64,000 bases of DNA from Ecdyonurus torrentis (GCA_949318235.1 OX439136.1:6162165-6226164); one strand, 5' to 3'; counted from the stretch's first letter, positions 25,461-56,946 are shown. Numbers and translations: made by a program. The notes: a model not told the origin generated them from the sequence alone.

Positions 25461-28400
25461 TATAACATATGGGGAAACGCCCCTCAAGTAATTTTATTTT
25501 TAAAATTTCGCGGTCGAGTTTTAATCGCGACGTCGAAAATTTCTCAAGTATTTTACTTGAGAATAGATCGCGTTTGTTGATGTTTTGAGAAGTTCTTTTG
25601 TATGTGTAATTTGGGTCCGTTTTATCACATACTGGACCTGTTTTAGTGTATTTAATCAATATAAGAAGTATTGCTGCACGGCTGGAGATTACACGTAAGC
25701 ATAAATATTATATAGGTATGTAATCATTTAAATGTGAAGTTAGCGTCATATTTTGGTGGGTGTTGTGGGTAAACAAAGGCTATAATAAAATTTATTTTTT
25801 ATAATATTTGGCTTATTTGAGGCCGAATATCTGAAATTAAATATGCGTATGAGCACAGTTTGGTATAGTAAATGAGAACAATAAGTAATGGTGGTTGTTA
25901 AACTCATGAAATGAGATTTCTGAGTAATTAAAAAAGTAATTAAAAGTGGGTTTGTTTGGTTGAAGATTTGGTTCTCAAAACAAACTGTTGCATATTTACT
26001 GTGAATAATAAAAGGGAAAGGAGCACAGTTAAATAATAAATATCACCTTTATGCATATTATCATATTTAAATCTCATAAATTTTGGATTGTGTATGAATT
26101 TTTATTGACTTTAAGTGAGAGAGAAAGTTAATTACAATTATTTTACATAATGCATTTTGTATGCATTTTGGTCCATAGCACTGATTGGTGGAAAGGGGTT
26201 GCTATGGGGTAAAGTGAGTGAGGCGGGCGAGTTGCTTGAGAAAATCACGAGCACAAGAGAGTTTTTGTCTCCAAAACACATGGCCTTATTTCTTAGGAGA
26301 AGGGGGTAGAAAAATGCAGTTTTAGCTAGGGGAGATTAGATTTTTTATGCAGCCGTCAGATTTTTGGTGTGATTTTTGTGTCCTTGAACGCTTATAAGTA
26401 GCTTAAAATTTAACATTGCATTTTTTATGCATAGTAAAGCATACAAGAATTAAAATTATTTATTTTTCTATTTTTTATTTAATATTAAAAATCATCAGTT
26501 TTTCATTTAATTTCACAACGTTCAAGCACACAAAAGTCATAATATTTCAGTATAGGTTAAAATATGTTTTATTGTCACTTCCAAACTTATAATTTTATTA
26601 AATTTTGGTTTTATATTGATATTATTGAAATAATTTGATGGTCATTTAATGCAACATGTTTCAATATTGTTATATTTTTCTTTGCCAATAAATTTATAAT
26701 TTATTTTGCTTGTTTAATGGTTCATTTTGAAATATTGAGAACATTTAAATTATTAAACAAGTATTATAATATTTCAAAACATTAATTATTATTAAAATAA
26801 ATTATTTCAATAATGTCATATATTTTTAATTACTGTATTTTGGGAAATAGTGCATGTCATTTTTCAATAATAATTTTAACCGAAAAATTAGCATTTTTTA
26901 TATGTTATATAGCAAAACCAATGGATTATTTTTATTTTTTTTAATATTTTCAAGTAAAATTATTTTGTTCTTAAAATTCTAAAATTTTAATCATGGCAGT
27001 CAAGCTGAAAGAGAGAGGGAGGTAGTCGTGACGTTTCACCCTCAAAGAGCGTCATGATTGGTCCAGAGTCATTGAGAGGGGATGATTCTGGAGAAATATT
27101 TTACTCTTAAGGCTTGATCACGGCCATGTTAAGTCAGTCGTGGTGAACAAGTGGGTAAGACCCTGTATGGCTCCCCAGGAGGGCAAAGCGTACATTCTCA
27201 GCTGCGATCTTTATTTTAATGGAGTAAAATAGAGACGAATCAGACTCCTTTGGTAAGTTTGAATACTTAACTTACTATAGAAATCTTTTCAAGTATTAAC
27301 ATTACATACAGGGAGAGGAGTAACCTTTGTAAGTTTAAATACTTAGCTTACCCTGGTAATATTGTCAAGTATTAACATCACATTCAGGGCGAGGAGTAAT
27401 TATGATGAACGGTCAAGTGGTTAATTAATTGGTGGTTGTTAAAGGTTAAATTGGTCGTTATTTCATCATGCCTGTATATTATATTAAATTTTATACAGAA
27501 GGACAATAGTTAAAATTTAAAAGGAGTTGAGATTTTTTGGCTTTTTGTGCAATATGGAGTGGGGGAAACATCTCTTGTCTGAGAGGCAAAGTACAGTGGT
27601 GGTCAAAATTAATTTACTAGTTTTGATAGTTAAGTCGACGGTAGCGCCAAGTGGAGGTGGGAAGAAATAAAAGTGGTTGCCAGTTTATAATATTGTCATT
27701 TTTCGAGTGGATGGCGGTATTATATACGAGAAGAGCCAAGTGGAGGCGGAACGAGTTAATGGTGGTTGTTTTTATATAATATTGTAATATGGGGATATGC
27801 AATGTTATATAAGCGAGGTTATAGCCAAGCGGTGGCGGATTGAGTTAATGGTGGTTGCATTTTTATAGTATTGCATAACATGGGGTATATGTAATACTGT
27901 AATGGAAAGTAGAGCCAAGTGGTGGCAGAAAATAATATAATGGCGATGTCATGATGGAGCGTGACGAAATATAATTCAATAGTTTGACATTCAATAATTT
28001 ACAATTTTTGGCTTCAATTAAATTCAATAGTAATCATACAAAAAATAAATTCATATAATCCATTGTTTTCCAATTTTCATGCAATTAATAATTAATAATA
28101 AAATATTTTTAGGTGTTTATTATTTATTAATTATTACCAAATTTGAACATTTAAATTTTATATTTATAAAAATATTATTTTTGTTCAACATTTCAATGTA
28201 TAAGACTGTATCCTAAATATTTGTGACAATTAAAATATAATATGTTTTCTTTACAAACATATATACTTCAAACAGAAATTTTGTGCATTTCCTATTTTAC
28301 CTGATAGAACCTTATGATAATATTAAGTTAATTTTAATTAATTTAAACTTACACTAAATTTACTGATTTTATAATTTAAGCTTTTTGGCTATTTATTTTA

Positions 28401-28933
28401 TAATAAAATCTTCGTAATTAAATACTTGGTCATAATATCATATGAAATTGATTGTTAAAATAAACCGAGTTGAAGTTGGTGGTTAAAGGTTTTAATAGTC
28501 AATAGAACAGCATCATATGATAATCAACATCAAAATTAGTCAATAAAAGAAATTGCAGGTCTTTATCAATTATTGATTAATTTAAATATTATTAATGCTT
28601 AATTAATAATATTTACCGAATATGACCAAAAATAGTCAAAGTAGTTTAAATTATGATTTTTTCTATTGATAGCTAATTAACTAATAGTCTACAATTCAAC
28701 ACTTAAAACTTCAAAAAATTCATTGAAGTGGTAGATTTCTAAGAAACTACCACTTCTATAGTATCAATAGTTAAAATCTGTGACGCGGTGGTTTTGATAT
28801 CATATCTCTAAGACACATTATGAGCTTTCCACCACCAATGATGGGGCTGCAGAGACCTTCACTACCAGACGTCTACGAGTCCCAGGCTCGCCCCCCATCA
28901 TTTCTACCAACCCCCAAAAGCCGCTACGTCACA
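25461..28933 (+). repeat. 3' LTR (3,473 bp)
   Basis: Copy of 20911-24383 at a fixed offset of 4,550 bases. Its end lies 448 bp upstream of the cystinosin start codon and about 66 bp upstream of the first CRE in that promoter. Confidence 0.85.
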
Positions 28934-28999
28934 GACTCCAATCTTTATTTGCACTAAAAGAGAAATAATAAAACTTTTAAAAGTATTCCCTCGCTTTTG

Positions 29000-29048
29000 T
29001 GACGTCACAGCAGCCATATTTATTTTTTAATGACGTCACTCACGTGAC
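29000..29048 (+). promoter_or_regulatory. CRE/CRE/E-box cluster upstream of CTNS
   Basis: GTGACGTCAC at 29000-29009, TGACGTCA at 29031-29038 and TCACGTGA at 29040-29047, the last two almost touching. TCACGTGA is the core of the CLEAR site bound by TFEB/TFE3 factors, which control lysosomal genes including vertebrate CTNS. The cluster is 333-381 bp before the ATG. TGACGTCA also occurs in nearby inverted-repeat elements, so the CREs alone would be weak evidence. Confidence 0.55.
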
Positions 29049-29380
29049 TTTTGTTAAACCACGCCTACCTTTTTTGAAAAGAAATAAGATAATCTCATAA
29101 TGCTGTGCTTTAATCATAAATATCTTAGTTACTTTTCAGCTTTCGAAGCTAAAACTAGTATTAATTTATTCATAAAATATTCAAGATCAAGTATATATAA
29201 TAGGTAACTAGTGTAATTACTTAAAATAGTATAAAAAAGTGAAATTAAACTATCGTATTGTCGTGTCATCATTTTCTCAAGGTTAATTTTCATACATATA
29301 TTTTATTTACAGATTTGACCATCAAACAATACAACGATTATAAATTTTATATAATTTTATTTTGAATATAATAATTAAAC

Positions 29381-49705
<20,325 letters not shown>

Positions 49706-49863
49706 TTTATTTTTCATTATCATGTAAACTGAACTATTTTAACTCCAGTATAATATGATAATTTGTTAAAGCTACAAAAGTGAATTTTTTATAGTGTTTA
49801 ATATTGTACTTAAAAGTGAAACTTTGTTGCATATAAAAGACATTTGTAATGGGATTTTTTTAA

Positions 49864-50522
49864 GGTACTACTTTAGGGTAGGAGTGAAAATTTTTTATTA
49901 TGACTTTGAATTAAGTTAAGGCTGGGGTACCCAAAAATGAAATCAAAAAAATTCTATCTTAAAAACTCTCGTCGCAACAGAGCGTCAAAGTATCGCAAAT
50001 GCCCCGCCCCCTAATGCTAATGAATCTATATTTGGACCCTAATTTTGAACAACTTCAAATTTTTTTCAGCGGTAAAAAAAAATACTAGCTTGTTTTTCGT
50101 GTTGATTTTTAATGAAAAATGATTTTTCAGATTTTTCTAGAACGAATCTGCCGAGAAAAAAATTATCGCAAATTGACCCATGTTAATGTGAATATGCAAT
50201 CTTCATTAATTTTTTTCTCTATAAATGTCTCGTAAAAATCGTTTAAAAAGTCAAATTCATTAAAACTTGATCTATAGAACACACTAGTATTTTTTGTTTA
50301 GAAGTTGGTCAAGAAAAATTTTGCACACGTGGAGCTTGAGGTTTTGTATGTTTTGCGTGTTAAAGGGGGCGTATCCCAACGACTTTTAATGCTAATTTGC
50401 GGAAGATTTGATTTGAGCCGAAACTTTTTGGAGTATAGAGAATTGTTCCTTGGTTCATTATGAACCTTAAAAGTGATATTAAATTAAATTTTACGACAAC
50501 ATTGCTACCCTAAAGTAGTACC
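49864..50522. mobile_element. TTAA-flanked inverted-repeat element (piggyBac-like MITE)
   Basis: Termini GGTACTACTTTAGGGTAG and CTACCCTAAAGTAGTACC are exact inverted repeats flanked by TTAA on each side (49860-49863 and 50523-50526), the target pattern of piggyBac-type transposases. No ORF inside. Confidence 0.75.
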
Positions 50523-50620
50523 TTAAATGATAATATCAGCAGCAGCTATTTTAAGCTGAATATACATTTTTTAAATGTGTCATTAAAATATATATTGTGA
50601 AAGTAAGTAATGTTGTAGGT

Positions 50621-50957
50621 TTTAAAGAGGAAGTTCAGGGGTTACAAGATGGCTTTTTCAATGTTAGATAATGAGAAGAACTGTTCATAAATTCACATTG
50701 GCCCAAAGTCCTTCCGTAGCCCCGCAAACTCGAGATCATCCTGAGAGGTATGCAACCTGTCTCGTATCTTTTATGTCATAGTTACGGCTTTACTATAGAA
50801 AATAGTGGGTTGCACATCTCGCAGGATGAGCGCAAGTTTGTAGGGCTACCATGGGGCTACGGAAGGGCTTTAAGTCATCATATGTGAGTTATGAACGGTT
50901 CTTCTCATTATCTAACATTGAAGAAGGCATGTTGTAACCCCTGAACTTCCTCTTTAA
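50621..50957. mobile_element. Inverted-repeat element
   Basis: TTTAAAGAGGAAGTTCAGGG and CCCTGAACTTCCTCTTTAAA-type ends, with TAGATAATGAGAAGAAC pairing with GTTCTTCTCATTATCTA and further inner pairing. Confidence 0.85.
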
Positions 50958-51851
50958 ATGTTTTTTTAAAAAAATGAACTATTTATCTATTGTTGAAAAA
51001 TATGAAATTTTTTTTTATAAAAAATAGTTATTTATAAGAAATGTTAAAAAATAGTCATAACCTGATTGCTACTATTAAGTGCATTGAGTTTTCAAGATCA
51101 TAAAAAAGTACTAACTTGAAAAAGAAGTCAGCTAAAAGTCAACCGTAAACATAAATATGTGATACCTTTCCCCCATCAAGTGATATGACTATTGAAGCCA
51201 TAAAAAATATGTATATTGATGCAATATAAACTGAATATATAAAGCATAAAAATATGCCTTCAGGTGGGTTGACTGGCCAAATTTAAAAAAATTATTTACT
51301 CCAAAATTAAGCTCATAGAAACTTGAAACTAAAACTAAAAGCTTGATTTTTGAATTTTCTTTTAGCGTTTCCAGCTTGTGGTCTGTTAAGCCAAGACTTG
51401 AAACCTAACCAAATTACTGTAACAAGTATTAATCCTGGCCTACCCTCTCAAGGGGTTTCATGACATCAACAATGTGACATGTCAAATAAGAATGTATATT
51501 TACATTCAACAGATTTGATTTATTGTGATGCAATTTTTAAACAACCTTTTCACTGTGAAATAGTGAAAAAAAAAAATTTTATTTTGTATTAAAATAGTAT
51601 CAATGTTAAAGTATATGTGAAAACATATTTGTTTCAATTCACAACTTACAATAGCATTTTATTTTTCATATCTGTAAGAAAAATAATAAAAAAGTTATTA
51701 TTTTGTAAGAATGAAAAAAAAAAAAAAAAAAAAAAAAAATCTAATACAAGTTGTGAATTGAGAAGACATTCTTAATAGAAATATGAAAATGTTTCTGCTT
51801 TTACTTACATATTGTACTGTATTACTGTATTTTATTTTAATATAAAAGAAA

Positions 51852-52342
51852 TAGAAAACCAGCAAGGAACTTACCATAGTAAAGAGAATCTTTGTTATAG
51901 TAAAAGTCTTGCTAGCACGAAGTAATACATTTGAGATAGCTTTCAAGTCTTTCTCGCTGCAAAGACCAAGGACTGACAAAGACACACATACATATCAATA
52001 CTTGCCCGTCAAAGTGAACAAACTACACTTTACATAATTCTGTTCAAAATGAGCGATCTACACGTTACAAATTCCAAGTTCTCCCACATAGTTCTTCTGA
52101 TAAAAACAAGCAGAAGCGCCAAACGTAGATCGTTTGAGTAAAATTTCCAAAGTGTAGTTTGTTCACTTTGACGGGTAAACATCGATATTCCATTTTCTGT
52201 TGGAATTTAGTGCCAAAAGCTATCCATTTTGTTTTTTTAATTATTTTTAGTGTCGTCTCTATGCTAGCAAGATTTTCACTGAACTATGAAACTCTTTCCA
52301 CAATTGCAAAGCCCATGTTGGTTTCCTTTGTTCTTTTCTTTT
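51852..52342. mobile_element. Outer inverted-repeat element carrying a nested one
   Basis: Left arm words AACCAGCAAGG, CATAGTAAAGAG and AAGTCTTGCTAGCA pair with TGCTAGCAAGATT, CTATGAAACTC and CCATGTTGGTTT on the right. A single-arm relative lies at 30470-30546. The element at 52005-52175 lies inside it. Confidence 0.62.
52005..52175. mobile_element. Nested inverted-repeat element
   Basis: CCCGTCAAAGTGAACAAACT at the left pairs with AGTTTGTTCACTTTGACGGG at the right. Confidence 0.82.
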
Positions 52343-52800
52343 AATTTATCAATCTAACCGCGATGGTTAACTTTTTATTATTGTTTTTTCTTATGTATGA
52401 AATGAAATTGTAATTATAGGTCACAAAAGTCACACTGCAAAACAAAAGAAAAAAAAAGTTAAAAAATGTTCTTTATAAATGGATAAATTTTATAGATTGA
52501 TTAAAATTATGATTTTGTAGTCAGTAAATACTATTTTAAAACAAAATATTTATCATGCACTCAAAAATACATTTTTATAGCATAAGTAAGATGTAACTTA
52601 AATTATATAAAAGAGCATATTCTGTATCGACAACTCTCACTCAACATGTTCCAATCATATGGTTATCAGTTATCAAAAATGCTTGAAAAATTGATATTAT
52701 TGTATACTTTCCCCTTTTTTGACATCTTGTTCTATTTTAAAAGCTCTGTGATTGGTTGTGCTCACTATAAAATAATAATATAAAAAAAATAGTGTAATTC

Positions 52801-53380
52801 GTAAACCCCGTTTTCTTGCTTAAAAAAAAAAATAAAAAAAATAACTACAGTTGATACACGTACTATCATAGAGAAACAGTATAGAGAAGCTACTCAATAG
52901 GGAGTTCATGTCGCTAAAATCATTGGAGGGGAGGCAGTGTTTACAGTCGATTTCAGTGAGTTCCGCTCCTTTGGAGTAGATGGCGTTGCATTATTTTTCG
53001 TTCTTATTTCGGCCCGGGGCGCTCCTCAGGAGCGCCCCGGGCTCGGCTCCCCGAAATAAGAACGAAAAATAATGCAACGCCATCTACTCCAAAGGAGCGG
53101 AACTCACTGAAATCGACTGTAAACACTGCCTCCCCTCCAATGATTTTAGCGACATGAACTCCCTATTGAGTAGCTTCTCTATACTGTTTCTCTATGGTAC
53201 TATGCCAAAACAAGGTCTTTCCCGCCAAAAACTGCATCTGGGGTACTACACCAATCAAAGAGCGTTTTATAAACCTACCAGCCAATTGCAGTTGACTTTA
53301 CATAGTTAATTAAGCTGCATCCGCTCGACGTAGTTTTGGCATAAGTGTAGTCATTTTAGTAGCAGAAAACAGGGTTTATG
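52801..53380. mobile_element. Inverted-repeat element with a near-perfect inner palindrome
   Basis: Outer ends GTAAACCCCGTTTTCTTGCT and AGCAGAAAACAGGGTTTATG are inverted. Inside, 52867-53197 is a palindrome with arms of about 150 bases that match without a mismatch I can see, and a GC-rich centre of CCCGGGGCGCTCC/GGAGCGCCCCGGG. Confidence 0.8.
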
Positions 53381-53429
53381 AACAGCCTTAATAACTTCCC
53401 AGAAGTAGCTTGGAAGTTAATAATGAAAT

Positions 53430-53520
53430 AGAGTGTGTGTGCATGACCGTCATTCTGAATGCTTTTCGATGCTCTTCTTGAGCAATGAATAACATTGCTC
53501 AGCATAGGACAAACATAAAA
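53430..53520 (-). mobile_element. 310-bp interspersed element, family B, partial copy 4
   Basis: Reverse of the 3' part of the family: GTCATTCTGAATGCTTTTCG, ATGCTC, GAGCAATGAATAACATTGCT. Confidence 0.7.
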
Positions 53521-53601
53521 AAAAAAATATATTAGCTGAAGGTTTTAATGTTTAATTTTAAACTGTGGTTTCTAGAATATCAAGGGCTACTTGGCAATTT
53601 G

Positions 53602-53764
53602 GTACTTCTGCAATTTCCACATTTTTGGCACATCTGCAATCTCCACGCTCCCCACTCTTGAAACATCTTCATACGTTTAGTGCGCACAGATGAGCCATTA
53701 GTAGGCGTGGCGGAGACTGCAGTTGTGCCAAAAAAAAATGAACTTAGGGAGATTGCAGAAGTAC
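53602..53764. mobile_element. Inverted-repeat element
   Basis: GTACTTCTGCAATTTCC and GGGAGATTGCAGAAGTAC at the ends; CTGCAATCTCC inside repeats the terminal word. Confidence 0.72.
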
Positions 53765-55257
53765 AAAAAAAAACTCGTTAATATAGTTTTTTTATGTAAC
53801 TATATTAACGTACAGTAGTTTTGAAAAGGTTTATTTGTATCATAATTGTAACTTAAAGAGTAAATTAGCCTATAAATTTTAAAAATAATACCTAAATTCT
53901 TAAAGAGTTCTAATTTGTACTATCTCAAATTATTTAAGTTTCAAATATTAATTTTATTTTTTAATATATTTTCTTAAGTTTTATTTTTCCCTCCATATTT
54001 TACTTAAAAATTAAGATATATTTTATAATTACTTTTTATTTAATTTGTTCCAACATTCCTAATTATGTAATTTTAATTTTTAATTCTAATGTTAAAAATG
54101 CATAATAAATCAAACTAAATAACAATAAAACATACATTCTCATTAGGCGATTTATTATGCATTTTATTATTATTTTTTGTGCTTGTTTCCAAATTTATTT
54201 GTATGTAAATTTTATGTATGTTTTGTAACTTTGTGAAAAGTCATGCTATAGATATATAAGACAATACAAATATCTGTGAGTTCTGATGCTATTAGGATGT
54301 CACCATGTAGTCAAATTGTGTAATACTTTTGTCATGCCAGTGGGATTTAAAACCCTTATGGTTTTTCTAAGGGGTAAAACTAGAACCGTGAATTTCAATA
54401 ACGCTCATCATGGCTTTTTCTATATAAATATAATTATATTATTATTATTATATTATTATTATTATATTATTATAATAATAATTGATAATAATAAAAAAAA
54501 AACTCCTTAAATTAATAATTAATAACAAAAATCATGGTTTTTGATACACACCCCTAGTAAAAATATGTAAAAATTATATTTTTAAAAACACCTGTTAAGA
54601 AATTAGGGGGTAAAAAAAATAATAAAAAAAATAGCTTCTCAAAAAACTTGAAAAAGCAAAATGTAAACCAAATAAATTTTTAATTCCAAATTGAATGCAA
54701 ATTTGATATGTGGATCGTTCACAATGGGTTCACAGTGTTTCAGTCCTTCACCACAAGTGGTCATGGAGCATCATGGGGGTCAGGGGTGGTGTTTGTCACC
54801 TACTTAAGATTATAAAAACGTACCCAAGTGGAGTCATGTAAGACATCAAATCCACCCTGCTGACCCCAAATCAGGTTATACAGAACCCTCCTTCTACGGG
54901 GAGGGGTGAGGAGGAAGAATGGGGGAGGGGGAAGGGGAGGTAAGTTTTATGGGGAAGTGGGAGCTATAGGGATTAGGGGGAGTGGAAGGGACAGGGAGGG
55001 AGGAATATGTTCATGACTATAATATTTCTTTTGTTTCCTTGCTTGAATTTACCCCTGCGAGCTATGCAGTTCTTTCCCCACAAATAATAATAATAGGTAA
55101 TAATAATGCATAAATACAAATAAATTATTCTTTCATACAGATACACAATTTTTTTATTTCCAAAAAATTGCACATAACAAAAAATGATAAAATAATTATT
55201 TACAGATAAACAGTGTATGTATAGATAAAAACATTGGAATAATAAATTTTTAGCAAG
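53765..55257. other. Noncoding stretch
   Basis: AT-rich, with a GTTAATATAGTTTTT/AACTATATTAACG hairpin at 53776-53813, (ATT)n-like runs at 54430-54490 and a G-rich purine stretch at 54890-55010. No supported exon. Confidence 0.55.
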
Positions 55258-55268
55258 AATACATTTTA
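55258..55268 (+). repeat. Target-site duplication, left (11 bp)
   Basis: AATACATTTTA, repeated exactly at 56799-56809. Confidence 0.82.
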
Positions 55269-55368
55269 GATATGTAGGTTTTCACGGTTCGATGGATGAG
55301 GTGAGACATTGCTAGGTATGTCTTGGGCTCTAACGGGATAACCGTGGCGGGTGTTGTTCTTCTTCTGT

Positions 55369-55410
55369 TCACGACGTTTCGCGACCTGCGTTGGTCGCAT
55401 CTTCAGGTGA
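55369..55410 (-). ncRNA. Hammerhead ribozyme of the left Penelope arm
   Basis: Reverse-strand copy of the motif at 56691-56732, same stems and core. Confidence 0.78.
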
Positions 55411-55479
55411 GTATGGTCCGAGTGATGTTGTTCTGCTCCTTATATAGCTGGTAGTGGGGGAAGTGGTCCCAGCTGCGCT

Positions 55480-56038
55480 CTCCTATTGGCCGGTTGTGGG
55501 ATACTGCGCCGCGCCAATCGGGTGGTCAGGTTGTGACCGCTTGCTCCTCTCTCTCTCTCAGGGCCGCGAGTGCGGGTTGCCACGATGTAGATAGCGGGAG
55601 GCCGCCCTCGCTCTTGCGGTTCATGATGTTGGGTGCCTTGCCGATCTCGATGGCTTCGCGGACAAGGCGTGGGCCGTAATGTCGTATCGGGGCGATCACT
55701 CTGGTCTTCTCGAAGTTGATGCTATGGCCCAGAGATGATGCGTGGTCGGCCAGAGATTACTCTTTCTTGTGGTTCTTTTGTACTGCTTTGGCGTGTTCTT
55801 CTCGTCTGGTAGATATAAGCCGTTTCGTCTGGCCTATATAGATGTGGTCACAGTCTTGACAGGGGATGGAGTAGATGCCCTCTGTGTGTAGGGGGATCTT
55901 GTCTTTTGCCGAGCGGATGACGTCACGCAGCTTCTTGTTGGTGTTGAAGATAGTGCGAACGCCGCGCCGTTGTAGTTGGCGGGCGATGCGGTCGGTGACG
56001 CCGGCAACATAAGGTAGGAACGCTCGGTGTTCTTGTTC
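55480..56038 (-). pseudogene. Penelope-like GIY-YIG endonuclease fragment, left arm
   Basis: Reverse-strand counterpart of 56050-56661, starting inside the ORF. By eye it differs from the right arm at scattered bases. One is near 55757, where the right arm codes Ser-Ser in KESSLAD and this arm reads TTACTC. The reverse-transcriptase core is absent, so it cannot act alone. Confidence 0.75.
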
Positions 56039-56049
56039 GGGGGTACGGC

Positions 56050-56661
56050 CCTTTTAAGGAACAAGAACAAGAACACCGAGCGTTCCTACCTTATGTTGCC
56101 GGCGTCACCGACCGCATCGCCCGCCAACTACAACGGCGCGGCGTTCGCACTATCTTCACCACCAACAAGAAGCTGCGTGACGTCATCCGCTCGGCAAAAG
56201 ACAAGATCCCCCTACACACAGAGGGCATCTACTCCATCCCCTGTCAAGACTGTGACCACATCTATATAGGCCAGACGAAACGGCTTATATCTACCAGACG
56301 AGAAGAACACGCCAAAGCAGTACAAAAGAACCACAAGAAAGAGTCATCTCTGGCCGACCACGCATCATCTCTGGGCCATAGCATCAACTTCGAGAAGACC
56401 AGAGTGATCGCCCTGATACGACATTACGGCCCACGCCTTGTCCGCGAAGCCATCGAGATCGGCAAGGCACCCAACATCATGAACCGCAAGAGCGAGGGCG
56501 GCCTCCCGCTATCTACATCGTGGCAACCCGCACTCGCGGCCCTGAGAGAGAGAGGAGCAAGCGGTCACAACCTGACCACCCGATTGGCGCGGCGCAGTAT
56601 CCCACAACCGGCCAATAGGAGAGCGCAGCTGGGACCACTTCCCCCACTACCAGCTATATAA
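56050..56661 (+). pseudogene. Penelope-like element ORF, 3' part: RT tail plus GIY-YIG endonuclease
   Basis: Open without stops for about 203 codons to TAA 56659-56661, with no start codon because the 5' end is missing. It begins with the end of the RT-linker region (FLPYVAGVTDRIARQL, then a KLRDVI stretch). The endonuclease follows: GIYSIPCQDCD, then HIYIGQTKR, so GIY and YIG are 11 residues apart with the Cys pair typical of Penelope enzymes. The catalytic-type Arg is in TRREEH, and the Glu of REAIEIGK is kept. In the family this nicks DNA for target-primed reverse transcription. The stop codon overlaps the TATA box of the downstream promoter. The domain itself looks intact; the element is defective because the polymerase is gone. 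Confidence 0.9.
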
Positions 56662-56662
56662 G
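56612..56662 (+). promoter_or_regulatory. Promoter in the Penelope terminal region (CCAAT, TATA)
   Basis: CCAAT at 56612-56616 and TATATAAG at 56655-56662, ending 28 bases before the hammerhead. A reversed copy is in the left arm. Confidence 0.6.
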
Positions 56663-56690
56663 GAGCAGAACAACATCACTCGGACCATAC

Positions 56691-56732
56691 TCACCTGAAG
56701 ATGCGACCAACGCAGGTCGCGAAACGTCGTGA
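56691..56732 (+). ncRNA. Hammerhead ribozyme of the right Penelope arm
   Basis: Stem I TCAC (56691-56694) pairs with GTGA (56729-56732). Core CTGAAGA differs from CTGATGA only at position 7, the one core position known to tolerate any base. Stem II is GCGACC/GGTCGC, followed by GAAA (56721-56724). Stem III is AC/GT with no loop, and the cut falls after C56728 (GTC). The very short stem III implies weak single-copy activity. Confidence 0.8.
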
Positions 56733-56798
56733 ACAGAAGAAGAACAACACCCGCCACGGTTATCCCGTTAGAGCCCAAGACATACAATGTCTCACCTC

Positions 56799-56809
56799 AA
56801 TACATTTTA
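56799..56809 (+). repeat. Target-site duplication, right (11 bp)
   Basis: AATACATTTTA, identical to 55258-55268. Confidence 0.82.
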
Positions 56810-56946
56810 TTTTCTGGAGAAAAAAAAAATTGGAAGAACTCTCATAAATTTGTTACATTAAAATAATAATAGGGCCTAATAATAATAAGCAAAGGAAACC
56901 AAAAAATTAAAAATGTAATAAAATTATTTTACTAGTCAATTAAATT

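Larger units (their letters stand above)
20911..28933 (+). mobile_element. Giant-LTR, short-interior non-autonomous retroelement
   Basis: Two direct repeats of 3,473 bp (20911-24383 and 25461-28933) with a constant 4,550-bp offset and no indel flank a 1,077-bp interior. Comparing them line by line, the only difference I noticed is C21061 versus T25611. The left repeat is followed at 24386 by TGGGGGCTCG, matching the start of a tRNA-Pro primer-binding site. The right repeat is preceded by a short purine stretch, AGGGGTGGA (25449-25457). GACT flanks both outer ends. The interior has one ORF (24691-25317) and no reverse transcriptase, integrase or protease, so the element would need enzymes in trans. 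The LTR ends are TA...CA rather than TG...CA. A plain tandem duplication would not explain the duplication-plus-PBS combination. Confidence 0.8.
55269..56798. mobile_element. Head-to-head pair of 5'-truncated Penelope-like elements
   Basis: Arms 55269-56038 (minus sense) and about 56066-56798 (plus sense) are reverse complements with few differences, around a spacer of about 27 bases. The 5' truncations meet in the middle and the 3' ends point outward, inside one 11-bp target duplication. Each arm encodes the end of a reverse-transcriptase ORF plus a GIY-YIG endonuclease, followed by CCAAT, TATATAAG and a hammerhead. GC content is far above the surroundings. GIY-YIG-bearing Penelope elements with hammerheads are established in animals; the paired arrangement here is seen directly. 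Confidence 0.92.

Noticed and set aside
20861..27802. ORFs duplicated in both LTRs (for example 23067-23252 and 27617-27802)
   Set aside because: Identical because the LTRs are identical; short and without motifs.
52350..52370. TAACCGCGATGGTT word resembling part of the 888-bp unit
   Set aside because: Only about 14 bases match; too short to call a copy.
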